A stretch of 41,799 nt of DNA from Terriglobia bacterium (GCA_020073215.1 JAIQFO010000042.1:1-41799), one strand, 5' to 3'. Shown: positions 15,271 through 24,063, numbered from the stretch's first letter. Made by a program: numbers and translations. Notes: generated from the letters alone by a model not told the origin.

Positions 15271-15292
15271 CTTACCACTTGGGTACCGCGCC
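15218..15292 (-). tRNA. tRNA-Cys (GCA)
   Basis: The minus strand folds as a complete tRNA: acceptor GGCGCGG with CCGCGCC, D arm, anticodon stem GAGGT/ACCTT around loop CTGCAAA (anticodon GCA), T arm GTCGG-TTCGATT-CCGAC, discriminator U and encoded CCA. Its 3' 53 bases are duplicated at 1-53. It is the integration site of the island and remains intact. It follows the M61 peptidase gene on the same strand by 48 bp. Confidence 0.97.
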
Positions 15293-15340
15293 AGCCACTT
15301 CACAGTAGAAGCCCTGCCAAGGTTTGTCGTCAGCGGGCCC

Positions 15341-17227
15341 CTATTTCGCCTTATAGATTTCCGTCAGCAGATCCGGCTTCGACTCGTCCCGCACCAGGTG
15401 GGGAAACTTCTCGCCGCCGTGATAATCGAGTTTCACCACCCGGATGTAATCCGTGTTTTCGACGATGAGCTCAATCGGGGACGAACTGGTTTTGGCGGCG
15501 CGCATGGCGTCGTGCCAGACCTCCGCCGTAAACCTGCGGCCGTTCACGGCAACGATCTTCATTCCCGGCCCCATCCCGGCCTTGGCGGCGGGCATCCCTT
15601 CGACCGTATCCCGAATCACGCCATCGATCCCGGCCAACAGTCCCACGGAGTAATGCGCATTGAGCGATTTTTCGCCACGATCTCCGGCACGACCGAGTTC
15701 TGACAGGTTCTCGTCGTACACCAGTTTCCATCCGCTCCCTTCGACTCCACCGAGCGGGGCGCCCGGGCCATGGTTCGTCAACCGCTCTGTCCAGAAGCCG
15801 CGCCAGTCATAGCGGACAACCTGATTCAGCACGTTCACCACGTCGTCGAAGGTGTAGGTTTTCACCATGGGCGGACCGCTGGGCGGGCCAAAGAAGAGTT
15901 TGCAGAAATCGTCCAGCGATTTCGCGCCCTTGGTTTGTTGACGGATGATCACATCCGCCCACAACCAGTTGAGTACGTCTTCATCGTAGTAATCAACCGG
16001 GCGGCGATAATCTTCCCAGGCGCGGGGAGCCATCTGCATGGTGGGAACGCCGTCGGCCGTATCCTGCAAATTGCGCCACACCCGGCCTGAACGATGATCC
16101 AGATCCGCCGCAATCTGCGCCAGTGCGTCACGGGCTAAGGCGGGCGTGCGCTCGCCGCTGCGCGCGGTGAGCACATCTCCCAGGTATGAGGTCAGGCCTT
16201 CATACACCCACAGCAAGTCGGTCTGCATCGGCTGTTCGTAGCCGGGCGTCGCCAGGTCCGCCGGACGCCGGTACTTGCCGTTCCAGGAATGCACGTACTC
16301 GTGCGGCAGAAGTCCGGCGTAGAGTTTCCGTCCGTCTTCTTCGATTAACGATCGCTCTGCGACGCGGCTGTCATTCGATTCGTGATGCTCCAATCCAAAA
16401 TGCGCGACGTGATCGCTCAGGGTGAACAGGAAGTGGTAGTCGGTGTAATGCCGGGCGCCAAACAGAATTCCCGCTTGCTTCACCAGGTTCCGCTCATGTT
16501 CCCAGACTTCTGGCGGAGCCTCGAGGGCCGCGGCGCTATCGGCCGCAACGTCGAGTTCCGCGGGAGGATTTTCGCCGGGCGCCGTCAGTGGCACCACCTT
16601 CAGATATTCGCCCGCGATCACCGGAGCATCCACCAGCATGGTCAGCGAAGCGGGCGCAAAATGAACGTCGCGGCCCGCCTGGCTGGCAACATGCAGCGAC
16701 GTCCCAAACTTCCATCCCGCGGGCAGGCGCAGGCTCGCGCTATAAGTGAGTTCATCGGAACCGTATCCGGCGGGATAGAGCAACAGCGTGTTCCAGTTGA
16801 CGATGTACAGCTTATCCGTTGCCGCCAATCCGGCGCTGTATCCAGGCTCGCGCGACGCGGGGGAAGCGTAGTCGAGATCGGCGGTGACTTCGCTTTCACC
16901 CGCCGGCACTTCCACGTGAAACTCAAAACCTTCTTGCAGATCGCGCCGCCAGGGCAGCGCCTTCCCGCCCGCGGTAAACTTCAGGCCCGTCAAGTCTGTG
17001 ATCGGCCCCGTCGGCCCGTGCTCGCCGGGAATCCATTTGGGATAGTAGAGCGTGAGCGTCCCGGGCTTCGCCGGAATGCGCAATTGGGCGTGGAAGATTT
17101 TGCGCGGCGCATCCGAGACGTCTACCGAGAGCGTGACGGTCGGAGCATTGGCCCCAAAAACTGAAAACGAAGACAACAGAAAGATTGCAACACAAAAAAA
17201 GTTCCTCACCCCAGACCTTGAGCCCAT
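15341..17227 (-). CDS. M61-family metallopeptidase with PDZ domain (628 aa)
   Basis: The ATG at 17227 follows GGAGGGGGA and leads into a signal peptide (about 1-25, NFFCVAIFLLSSFSVFGA). An upstream start at 17281 would bury the signal. The N-terminal beta domain (30-220) precedes the catalytic domain with the zinc motif HEYVH (309-313) in LLPHEYVHSWNGK and the third ligand E343 in WVYEGLTSYLG. A PDZ domain lies near residues 540-610 (GLLAGIDGVIRD ... GMKIVAVNGR). This is the layout of glycyl aminopeptidase-like M61 enzymes, which act outside the cytoplasm. It is monocistronic or runs into tRNA-Cys and is divergent from tmk. Confidence 0.93.
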   Translation of the reverse strand: MGSRSGVRNFFCVAIFLLSSFSVFGANAPTVTLSVDVSDAPRKIFHAQLRIPAKPGTLTLYYPKWIPGEHGPTGPITDLTGLKFTAGGKALPWRRDLQEGFEFHVEVPAGESEVTADLDYASPASREPGYSAGLAATDKLYIVNWNTLLLYPAGYGSDELTYSASLRLPAGWKFGTSLHVASQAGRDVHFAPASLTMLVDAPVIAGEYLKVVPLTAPGENPPAELDVAADSAAALEAPPEVWEHERNLVKQAGILFGARHYTDYHFLFTLSDHVAHFGLEHHESNDSRVAERSLIEEDGRKLYAGLLPHEYVHSWNGKYRRPADLATPGYEQPMQTDLLWVYEGLTSYLGDVLTARSGERTPALARDALAQIAADLDHRSGRVWRNLQDTADGVPTMQMAPRAWEDYRRPVDYYDEDVLNWLWADVIIRQQTKGAKSLDDFCKLFFGPPSGPPMVKTYTFDDVVNVLNQVVRYDWRGFWTERLTNHGPGAPLGGVEGSGWKLVYDENLSELGRAGDRGEKSLNAHYSVGLLAGIDGVIRDTVEGMPAAKAGMGPGMKIVAVNGRRFTAEVWHDAMRAAKTSSSPIELIVENTDYIRVVKLDYHGGEKFPHLVRDESKPDLLTEIYKAK

Positions 17228-17400
17228 TCCCCCTCCGGATTGTCGAATCGCCCAGCAGTCATGCAACCAGCAGCCGTGCAAATAGAACCGTACGTTAATA
17301 TATCAGCCCGCAGCCGATTCATTCGCGAGGCCGGTTCGCCGCCCGCGGTCCAATGCGCGGCTGCTGCCGCCCGCTTCGACCGCCTGCTATCATTTCCGAC

Positions 17401-18072
17401 GTGCCCACGCGCGGAAAATTTATCACCTTCGAAGGCCTCGACGGCAGCGGCAAGAGCACCCAGGTCGGAAAATTGGCGCGATCGCTGCGCGCTCACGGCC
17501 TCCCGGTCACGATTACTCGCGAACCAGGCGGCACCACCGCCGGCGAAAAGATTCGCGAAGTGCTGCTGCACTCCGCCACTTCGGGACTCTCTCCGCTCAC
17601 GGAAATGGCGCTCATGTTCGCTTCCCGCGCCCAGCATATTCACGAGATCATTCTGCCCGCGCTCGCTGAAGGGCGCGTCGTGCTCTGCGATCGCTTCACC
17701 GATTCAACCGAGGCTTATCAAGGTGGAGGCCGTAAGTTGGGCACGAAGGCCGTGCTGCAATTGCACGAAATCCTCTGCGGCAATTTGCAACCCGACCTGA
17801 CGATCATGCTCGACAACGAAGTAGCCTTCAGCGTCGAGCGTGCCCGCCGTCGCAATCGAAGACACAGAGGTACAAGGTCGGAACGAGGTTCAGAAAGAGA
17901 CGAGAACCGTTTCGAGCAGGAAAGCCGCGCCTTTTTCGGACGAGTCCGCCATGCGTACCTGGCCATTGCCGCCCGCGAGCCGCACCGGGTGCACGTCATC
18001 AACGCCCGAGGCACACCCGGCGAAACGCATGCGGCTATCATGGAGTTGGTGAGAAAGAAGCTGAAGATTTGA
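17401..18072 (+). CDS. tmk: Thymidylate kinase
   Basis: Phosphorylates dTMP to dTDP for DNA synthesis. The P-loop is GLDGSGKST (12-20), the DRx motif is DRF (97-99) in LCDRFTDSTEAYQGGGR, and the C-terminal helix ends in KKLKI. I start at the GTG at 17401 (VPTRGKF, giving 223 aa), since the longer frame to 17353 has no conserved start. The ribosome-binding site is weak. The LID region (about 148-172, RRRNRRHRGTRSERGSERDEN) is longer and more arginine-rich than in usual 205-215-residue enzymes. The gene is followed by a palindromic repeat and holB, a common tmk-holB pairing. Confidence 0.95.
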   Translation: MPTRGKFITFEGLDGSGKSTQVGKLARSLRAHGLPVTITREPGGTTAGEKIREVLLHSATSGLSPLTEMALMFASRAQHIHEIILPALAEGRVVLCDRFTDSTEAYQGGGRKLGTKAVLQLHEILCGNLQPDLTIMLDNEVAFSVERARRRNRRHRGTRSERGSERDENRFEQESRAFFGRVRHAYLAIAAREPHRVHVINARGTPGETHAAIMELVRKKLKI

Positions 18073-18077
18073 TCCCG

Positions 18078-18150
18078 TAGAGACGCGGCTTGCCGCGTCT
18101 CCCGCTGCCCACAAGGCGCACAAAGGAGACGGGGCAAGCCCCGTCTCTAC
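18078..18150. repeat. MITE-like double palindrome between tmk and holB
   Basis: The outer inverted repeat is GTAGAGACG (18078-18086) with CGTCTCTAC (18142-18150). Inside are two hairpins, GAGACGCGGC/GCCGCGTCTC and GAGACGGGGC/GCCCCGTCTC. A decayed relative lies after holB at 19288-19368. Such palindromes are dispersed repeats of REP/MITE type. Confidence 0.8.
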
Positions 18151-18167
18151 AGGAAGAGAATTGTTGT

Positions 18168-19274
18168 ATGCCCTTTTCTGATTTCGCCGGCAACCCGGAA
18201 ACGATCCATCGCTTGCGCGAGATGCTGGCGCGCAAACGCTTTCCGCATGCTGTCATTCTTTCCGGCGCGCGCGGATCGGGCAAGTACACGCTCGCCCTGA
18301 TGCTCGCCCGCGCCATGAACTGCCTGGAACGGCCCTCGACCGACAGCGATGGTTTGCCCGATTTCTGCGGACGCTGCTCGAACTGCACCCGCATCGCGCA
18401 ATCCGAAGACCTCGACGCCCGCTTCGCCGAAGCCGTCGAGGCTCGCGAAAATCTGCGCGACACGGACAAGAAAGAGACTCGCCTCTTTGTCCAGACCCAT
18501 CCCGACGTTCTCATCATCCCACCCGATCCGCCGCAACTGATGATCAAGGTCGATCAGGTTCGCCACGTCATTGAGACCATCTACTATCGGCCCGCCGAAG
18601 CCCGCGAGCGCGTCTACATCTTTACCAGTTCGGCCTTCATGAAAGAGGCCGCCAACTCGCTGCTCAAGGTTCTGGAAGAGCCGCCCGAGTTCGCCAGCAT
18701 TTTTCTGCTCACCGAAAACGTGGGAGAATTTCTGCCCACGATTCGTTCCCGGTCCATGACTTTCAACCTGGGCGCGCTGCCTTTCGCGGAGATCGAGGGC
18801 CGGCTCGCCCAGCTTCGTCCGCATTGGAATCCGCGGCAGCGCGCGCTGGTCGCCCGCCTCAGCGAAGGCGCCATCGGACGCGCTTTGTCTTTCGATCTGG
18901 AAAGCTACGTTGCCGCTCGCAGCCACGCCCTCATCATGCTGCGATCCGCGCTCGGCGCGGGCGATCACACCGAGCTGTTCAAGACCACCGAGAGTTTCCG
19001 CTCGGGCGCCGAAGGCCGCGAGAAAATCGACAACCTTCTGCGCACCCTGTACTCGCTGCTCGAGGATCTGATGTTCCTGCAATCGGGAGCGGCGCAACTG
19101 GTCCGCAATACCGACATTCTGGGCGAACTCAAAAAAATGTCCGAAGCCGCCGACTTCCGCTGGCTGCAGCGCGCCGCGGAAGGTCTGGGCGAGGTCGAGC
19201 GCGGCCTGCGCCGCAACCTGCTCCGCTCGCTGTCGCTCGATGCTTTTGCGACGGCGCTGGAGCGCGTTTCGTAA
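18168..19274 (+). CDS. holB: DNA polymerase III delta' subunit (clamp loader)
   Basis: Part of the clamp-loader complex that opens and loads the beta clamp. The ATG at 18168 follows AGGAAGAG with a long spacer, giving 368 residues. The AAA+ N-terminal domain has the P-loop-like GARGSGKYT (33-41), with Tyr where Ser or Thr normally follows Lys, so ATP binding may be weak, as known for delta' subunits. A zinc knuckle is formed by C52, C67, C70 and C73 (DFCGRCSNC). SSAFMKEAANSLLKVLEEPP and the SRS sensor region (TIRSRSMTF) are characteristic. Frames opposite to it are shadows. It is flanked by two related palindromic repeats. Confidence 0.94.
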   Translation: MPFSDFAGNPETIHRLREMLARKRFPHAVILSGARGSGKYTLALMLARAMNCLERPSTDSDGLPDFCGRCSNCTRIAQSEDLDARFAEAVEARENLRDTDKKETRLFVQTHPDVLIIPPDPPQLMIKVDQVRHVIETIYYRPAEARERVYIFTSSAFMKEAANSLLKVLEEPPEFASIFLLTENVGEFLPTIRSRSMTFNLGALPFAEIEGRLAQLRPHWNPRQRALVARLSEGAIGRALSFDLESYVAARSHALIMLRSALGAGDHTELFKTTESFRSGAEGREKIDNLLRTLYSLLEDLMFLQSGAAQLVRNTDILGELKKMSEAADFRWLQRAAEGLGEVERGLRRNLLRSLSLDAFATALERVS

Positions 19275-19287
19275 ACTGGACGCTCCC

Positions 19288-19368
19288 CCTGTAGAGACGC
19301 AGCTAGCCGCGTCTCCCGCCGCGTGCCCAGGGGAGAGTCACGTCTCGGGCGAGCCCCGTGTCCACAGG
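19288..19368. repeat. Decayed MITE-like palindrome after holB
   Basis: Related to 18078-18150: CCTGTAGAGACG (19288-19299) is opposed by CGTGTCCACAGG (19357-19368), with two mismatches. Internal GC-rich palindromes are degraded. It may now act as an RNA structure at the end of holB. Confidence 0.65.
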
Positions 19369-19530
19369 CCGAAAAGCGTTACTGGCCGGATGTTACCCAA
19401 GACACTGCGCAAATCATTGTCATCCCCGGCTCGCTGTGATACCGTACCCTCAGTTCACACCTCTGGACCCACAATCTCAGGCTCGAGTGTTGTGGCATAT
19501 TCTGCCCGCCCAGCGCGCAGGTGGTGCGAT

Positions 19531-19980
19531 TTGAAAGATACGATCGATTCCGTCCCAGCCGAACAACCCGCCGGTCAGATCAACGACCAGGAAAGCTTTG
19601 CCAACCGCAAGCTGATCCGCCCGACCTTCAACCGTGCCGACCAAGCGCACAATAACCACGGCCATAATCACGCGCCCGCCGAGCGCAGAGACAGGGACAG
19701 GGATAGAGACCGGGATCACGATCGCGACCGTTCCGGCGCTCCCGCCAAGAAGACCGCGCCCAGCGAGCAGACCAACGCCGAAAATTTCTATTATCAGAAG
19801 CAGATGCAGACCAAGACTCCCATGGTCGTCGTGCTGAGGGACGGCGAGGAAGTCCGCGGCACCATCGAGTGGTACGACAAACACTGCATCAAGCTGAACC
19901 GCACCGGCGCCGCCAACCTGATGATCTACAAGCCCGCCATCAAGTACATGTTCAAGGAAGGCGAGAACGGGCGGAAGTAG
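19531..19980 (+). CDS. Hfq/Sm-like RNA-binding protein with charged extension (149 aa)
   Basis: The C-terminal 65 residues form an Sm/Hfq-like fold: ENFYYQKQMQTKTPMVVVLRDG, then GTIEWYDKHCIKLNR, then YKPAIKYMFKEGE, with the Hfq-type 'IYK-AIKYM' second motif. The role would be RNA chaperoning or small-RNA pairing. The N-terminal 80 residues are extra: they include HNNHGHNH and a run of alternating Arg/Asp (about 52-65), likely disordered and RNA-binding. I choose the TTG at 19531, six bases after AGGTGG. The frame is open further up to 19240, but that part overlaps holB and a repeat and looks non-coding. Another start is possible. Confidence 0.82.
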   Translation: MKDTIDSVPAEQPAGQINDQESFANRKLIRPTFNRADQAHNNHGHNHAPAERRDRDRDRDRDHDRDRSGAPAKKTAPSEQTNAENFYYQKQMQTKTPMVVVLRDGEEVRGTIEWYDKHCIKLNRTGAANLMIYKPAIKYMFKEGENGRK

Positions 19981-19997
19981 CTGTCAACTATCCGCCA

Positions 19998-21851
19998 TCA
20001 GTTCGCCTCCAGTTGATCCAGTCGCCGGCTCAACAGTTCCAAGTCGTCGTTGAGCAGCGCCGGTCCGGAGAGATCGATGCCCAGGAACTGATGCAGTAAC
20101 TCCTTGGGCGGTTGGTTGAACCCGTTCTTGAGCAGTGCGATGTAGCGCGGCACAAACCACTCCCGCCGGGTCGTGTAGAGATCGTAATACTTCAGCGCGA
20201 GCAGGCCACCGTAAACATAGTTCACATCGTAGAGCGGGTCCTCGTACATAAGAGAGACCATGGCCCAACGAGTGCGCAACTCGGGAGTTGAGGCGGGGAA
20301 CAGCGAAAACTCGCCGTCAATCTTTAAGGTCAGGCGGTCGAGGTCGTCGGCGTTGCGCACGGTGGCCGCCACTACGCCGTCGTAGATCGCCTGTTCGAGC
20401 AATGCGTCCTGCGCGCCGTAGAAGGCGTCGAGACCCTTGATACTCATCCATCGTTCGCGATAGTAACGCTTCAGTTCGGGAGAGCCAGCGTGCTCCGCCA
20501 AGAAGTCCGCCAGAAGCAGTTCGTTAAAGGCGGCGAATGATTCGAAGAGAAAACTTGGCCCGTGGTCATAGGTCGGCGGCACCCCGTTTGCGGTCATCAA
20601 CTGGCGATGAACGGCGTGCCCTCCTTCGTGCGCAATGACGGAAAGATCTTTGAAGGTTCCGTCGTAGCGGCCGAAAAACAGAATACTCTTGCCTCTGTCA
20701 AATCCGATGGAAAATCCTCCGCCATAGCGATTGGCTGCACCTCCAGGCAAAATATCGGCGCGTCCGTTGGCGGGATCGACCAGCGCATCAAACTCGGATT
20801 GGTACTCTTTGCCCAGACCGGCAAAAGCTTCGTGGAAGATGTGGCGAGCGTCCAACAGTGAAGTACCGGGCGGACTCAATTCTTGCACCGGAGCCGACAT
20901 GTCCCAGGCATGCGCCGGCTGATGATAGTCCCGGTCGATATCGAGCGAACGAACCTTCTCGTAGCGCTTGGCGATGTCACCGTGTTGTGCCATAGCGGCG
21001 AGCAGACTGCGCGTGTCTTCGGGTTCGCAATAGAGGCTTTCGTATTTGCGCGCAGGGGCGTCCACGTGATGGTGCGTCTTCGCGAGCAGGTTCTGCGCTT
21101 GGACCGTGTGAATCAGGGCGAACGCGAGCAGATCGCGCTGACTGGCAAATCCTGCATATCGACGTTTGAATCCTTCTTCACGCACCCGCCCGTCCCCATG
21201 AGCAGCAATCAAGTTTCGCTGGCGGACCACGTCGAGCGGGCCAGATGACGTTTCGACCGTGCCAAACGAAATGCCCGCCACAACCTGTTGGTAAAGATCA
21301 TATTGCCAGTCGCCAATCTGCGGTTGAAATTGGTCGAGCAACCTCTGCTCCGCTTCGGGCAGCACATGAAGTTTGTCGCGCCGAATATCCGTAAGCGCGA
21401 AGCCGTAGCTCGCCAGCGCTGGCTCTGCAGTCAAGAACCCGCGCAGACGATCTTCAGGGATGGCGAGAATTTCTGGATCGAGAAACGCAGTCTTAGCGTC
21501 TACGTCGGATTCGAGCGCCTTGTCGGCGTCGCAGGCAGGATCTTTTCGATTCTGCGAGCACCGCAGGTGCAGGTAACCTTCGTGCTTGGCGAAAAGGTTC
21601 TGAACAGTTTCATTCTGTCGCAACGCACCAAGCAACTGGTGTGCGGAGTTGAGTTGTCCTTTGTACCGGCTCATCTCGGCGAGCGCCAAATTCAACTCCG
21701 CGCGCGCCGCAACTTCATCCGCAGGAGTTTTGAAGTAGTAACGCGAAAGGTCCGCGGACAGACCCTTCAAGGCGGCTGGCGTTTGTGCGAAAATCCTCAC
21801 GCTCGCCGCAATCGCAAACACGAAAACCGCCAAGCATCCGCACCGCCTCAT
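19998..21851 (-). CDS. Secreted M3-family oligopeptidase (617 aa)
   Basis: A signal peptide (1-23, LAVFVFAIAASVRIFAQ) directs export. The catalytic domain shows the M3 zinc motif HEGGH (408-412) continued by AVH415 (SVIAHEGGHAVHRQLM), as in oligoendopeptidase F/thimet-type enzymes. Upstream lies the glycine-rich YGGGFSIGF region near 376-384. The ATG at 21851 follows AGAGGTGAGG. The length is normal for the family. The enzyme would cleave short peptides in the periplasm. It lies 30 bp downstream of dcd on the same strand and may be co-transcribed with it. Confidence 0.92.
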   Translation of the reverse strand: MRRCGCLAVFVFAIAASVRIFAQTPAALKGLSADLSRYYFKTPADEVAARAELNLALAEMSRYKGQLNSAHQLLGALRQNETVQNLFAKHEGYLHLRCSQNRKDPACDADKALESDVDAKTAFLDPEILAIPEDRLRGFLTAEPALASYGFALTDIRRDKLHVLPEAEQRLLDQFQPQIGDWQYDLYQQVVAGISFGTVETSSGPLDVVRQRNLIAAHGDGRVREEGFKRRYAGFASQRDLLAFALIHTVQAQNLLAKTHHHVDAPARKYESLYCEPEDTRSLLAAMAQHGDIAKRYEKVRSLDIDRDYHQPAHAWDMSAPVQELSPPGTSLLDARHIFHEAFAGLGKEYQSEFDALVDPANGRADILPGGAANRYGGGFSIGFDRGKSILFFGRYDGTFKDLSVIAHEGGHAVHRQLMTANGVPPTYDHGPSFLFESFAAFNELLLADFLAEHAGSPELKRYYRERWMSIKGLDAFYGAQDALLEQAIYDGVVAATVRNADDLDRLTLKIDGEFSLFPASTPELRTRWAMVSLMYEDPLYDVNYVYGGLLALKYYDLYTTRREWFVPRYIALLKNGFNQPPKELLHQFLGIDLSGPALLNDDLELLSRRLDQLEAN

Positions 21852-21881
21852 GCCTCACCTCTTCTGCAATAGACGGCTTGG

Positions 21882-22433
21882 CTACAATTTCGGCAGCACA
21901 ATTCCCTTCTGCGCCTGGTACTTTCCCTTGCGATCCTTGTAGCTGGTCTCGCACACTTCGTCCGACTGAAAGAAGAGAATCTGGCATAGCCCTTCATTAG
22001 CGTAGATCTTCGCCGGCAGCGGCGTGGTGTTCGAGATCTCGAGGGTGACGAATCCTTCCCACTCCGGCTCGAAGGGGGTGACGTTCACGATGATGCCGCA
22101 GCGCGCGTAGGTCGATTTGCCCACGCAAATGGTCAGCACGTCGCGTGGAATCTTGAAGTACTCGACCGACCGCGCCAGCGCGAACGAATTCGGCGGGATG
22201 ATGGCCACATCGGCGGTCACGGTCACGAACGAACGCTCGTCGAAATGCTTGGGGTCGACGATGGTGCTGTTGACGTTGGTAAAAATCTTGAATTCGTCGG
22301 CCACGCGCAAATCGTATCCGTAGCTCGACACACCGTAGGAAATCACTCCCGCGCTCACCTGCTTTTCCGAGTACGGATTAATCATGTCCTGCTCCTGCGC
22401 CATGCGCCGGATCCAGCGGTCACTCTTGATCAT
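21882..22433 (-). CDS. dcd: dCTP deaminase
   Basis: Converts dCTP to dUTP, the precursor route to dTMP. The start at 22433 ([13 protein letters not shown]) follows AAAGGGG and gives 183 aa, close to the family norm. A longer frame to 22493 runs into a repeat. Conserved blocks are [16 protein letters not shown] (33-48), [16 protein letters not shown] (105-120) and [14 protein letters not shown] (122-135), which holds the catalytic Glu, then GLCQILFF. In its neighbourhood the product supports the same nucleotide supply as tmk. Confidence 0.95.
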   Translation of the reverse strand: MIKSDRWIRRMAQEQDMINPYSEKQVSAGVISYGVSSYGYDLRVADEFKIFTNVNSTIVDPKHFDERSFVTVTADVAIIPPNSFALARSVEYFKIPRDVLTICVGKSTYARCGIIVNVTPFEPEWEGFVTLEISNTTPLPAKIYANEGLCQILFFQSDEVCETSYKDRKGKYQAQKGIVLPKL

Positions 22434-22446
22434 GAAACCCCTTTGG

Positions 22447-22545
22447 ATTTGGTAATTGGTGATTTGTAATTGGCAATTTTGCAGTGGGATCAAAAACTGA
22501 TGGCACGGTTTTCAATCACAAATTACAAATTACCAATTACAAATT
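22447..22545. repeat. A/T-rich imperfect inverted repeat before dcd
   Basis: Words such as TTGGTAATTGGTGATTTGTAA on the left and ATTACAAATTACCAATTACA on the right are imperfect reverse complements. They form an A/T-rich dispersed repeat in the gap between the divergent dcd and HU genes. Confidence 0.6.
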
Positions 22546-22661
22546 TGCTCAGGCTGGTGCTGCCATATTACGAGAATGATCCCCCGGTTGACAATCCGCC
22601 CTATCTCCCTTAGCATCAATAACTTGAGACATACCAATCCTCGGGGAGACAGGGGAAGCCC

Positions 22662-22931
22662 GTGATTAAGCTCGACATCATCAACGAAGTGGTCAACCGC
22701 ACCGGGATCACCAAGACCAAGGCGGAGTTGGCCGTCGAAACCGTTTTCGAGAGCATGAAGAAGGCGCTCTCCACCGGCGACCGCATTGAACTGCGCGGTT
22801 TCGGCGTGTTCAACGTGCGTCCGCGCAAGACCGGGATTGGACGCAATCCGCGCACCGGCGCCGAAGTTTCCATCCCGCCCGGCAAAGCCGTGCGCTTCAA
22901 GCCGGGCAAGGAACTGCAGTCGATCGACTAG
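22662..22931 (+). CDS. HU/IHF-family DNA-bending protein (89 aa)
   Basis: The GTG at 22662 follows AGGGGA. The full HU fold is present: helices MIKLDIINEVVNRTGITKTKAE and VETVFESMKKAL, then the beta saddle ELRGFGVFNVRPRKTGIGRNP with the DNA-intercalating arm (about 53-76, RNPRTGAEVSIPPGKAVRFKPG). It compacts and bends DNA as a dimer. Divergent from dcd. A long inverted repeat follows immediately. Confidence 0.95.
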   Translation: MIKLDIINEVVNRTGITKTKAELAVETVFESMKKALSTGDRIELRGFGVFNVRPRKTGIGRNPRTGAEVSIPPGKAVRFKPGKELQSID

Positions 22932-22937
22932 AATTGC

Positions 22938-23012
22938 AGAGGTTCGAGGTCTGATTGCAGAGGTAACTGCTGCAATGGGTTCTTCACCTCTGCAATCTCA
23001 CCTCGAACCTCT
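22938..23012. repeat. Long inverted repeat between HU and site-2 protease genes
   Basis: Arms of 27 bp (22938-22964 and about 22986-23012) are reverse complements with about two mismatches, around a 21-base loop. Each arm itself repeats GCAGAGGT/GAGGTTCGAGGT words. It is a dispersed palindrome that may act as a transcript-end hairpin after HU. There is no T-run. Confidence 0.75.
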
Positions 23013-23022
23013 GACCTCTCTC

Positions 23023-24063
23023 ATGTCCGAACCCACATCCCCTTTTCCGACCGCCCTCGAATGGGAGGGGCAGCCCCAGCCTGGTGTCTGGGTCACGCCA
23101 CCGCCGCGCCCGCGCTGGTGGCTGCACATCTTGCTTCTGGCTGCGACCTTCCTGAGCACGCTTGTGGTGGGTGCCCGCATCTACGCCAATTTCGCGGCGC
23201 ACCAGCCAGCTTTCTCGTTCAATGACGACAGTATTTCTCTATTCCCAGTGGAGTGGATGTGGCAAGCTCCCGCCAGGCTGATGCATGGACTGTCTTTTTC
23301 GCTCACGCTGATGTTCATCTTGCTGGCGCACGAGATGGGACACTACCTCTACGCCAGGCATTACCGCGTGTACGCGACGCCGCCGTTCTTTATTCCCTTC
23401 CCAAGCTTGATCGGCACGATGGGAGCGTTCATCCGGATTAAAGGTCCAATCCCCAATCGCAGGGCGCTGTTCGATATCGGGATTGCAGGTCCGATCGCAG
23501 GCTTTATCCCTGCATGCGCGGCTGTCCTCGTGGGACTCTCGTGGTCCAGCCGGCTGGCGGGCAGCAGCGTGCCGCCTGACATTGAACCGGGATTCCCCCT
23601 CGTTTTTCATCTCGCGGCCCGTCTTCTGCACTTGAGCTCACCGCTAACATCGCTATCCTTGCATCCGATCGCGGTTGCCGGGTGGGTGGGAATGTTTGCG
23701 ACGGCGATGAACCTGCTGCCCGGTGGTCAACTCGATGGAGGGCACATCCTGTTTTCGGTGTTTCCGAAACTGCATCGCTGGGTTTCTTTCGCAGTCGTGA
23801 TTGCGCTCATCCCGCTTGCCAAGTACTGCTGGGCCGGGTGGCTGATTTGGGCAGTAGTGTTGTGGCTAACCAGCCATCATCCGCCGATTCCGAGGCGTCC
23901 GGAGCTTTCCGCTGCACGAAAGTGGTGCGCTGTCTTTGCGATTGCAGTGTTAGCGCTGGCCTTCACGCCAACGCCTATCAATGGCGCTTCCGGCCGCGAG
24001 AAATGGCCGGATATCCGCAACGATCTTCGCGACGGCGTTCGCCACCTGCTGCATCGCAGATAG
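23023..24063 (+). CDS. Site-2 protease family (M50) membrane metalloprotease (346 aa)
   Basis: Starts at the ATG at 23023 (MSEPTSPFPTALEWEG). A longer frame overlaps HU and a repeat. It is a polytopic membrane protein with the zinc motif HEMGH (103-107) in LLAHEMGHYLYARHY and the second active-site motif NLLPGGQLDGGH (230-241). These are the hallmarks of intramembrane S2P-type proteases that cleave membrane-bound regulators. About six hydrophobic segments are visible. A proline-rich cytoplasmic N-terminus precedes them. No PDZ domain is evident. The substrate is unknown. Downstream lies priA, in the opposite direction. Confidence 0.93.
   Translation: MSEPTSPFPTALEWEGQPQPGVWVTPPPRPRWWLHILLLAATFLSTLVVGARIYANFAAHQPAFSFNDDSISLFPVEWMWQAPARLMHGLSFSLTLMFILLAHEMGHYLYARHYRVYATPPFFIPFPSLIGTMGAFIRIKGPIPNRRALFDIGIAGPIAGFIPACAAVLVGLSWSSRLAGSSVPPDIEPGFPLVFHLAARLLHLSSPLTSLSLHPIAVAGWVGMFATAMNLLPGGQLDGGHILFSVFPKLHRWVSFAVVIALIPLAKYCWAGWLIWAVVLWLTSHHPPIPRRPELSAARKWCAVFAIAVLALAFTPTPINGASGREKWPDIRNDLRDGVRHLLHRR

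Noticed and set aside
17840..17930. Mobile insertion in the tmk LID region
   Set aside because: The extra arginine-rich residues show no palindrome or repeat ends, and acidobacterial enzymes often have long LIDs.
18147..19097. 316-codon minus-strand frame inside holB
   Set aside because: Antisense shadow of holB, which has clear conserved motifs.
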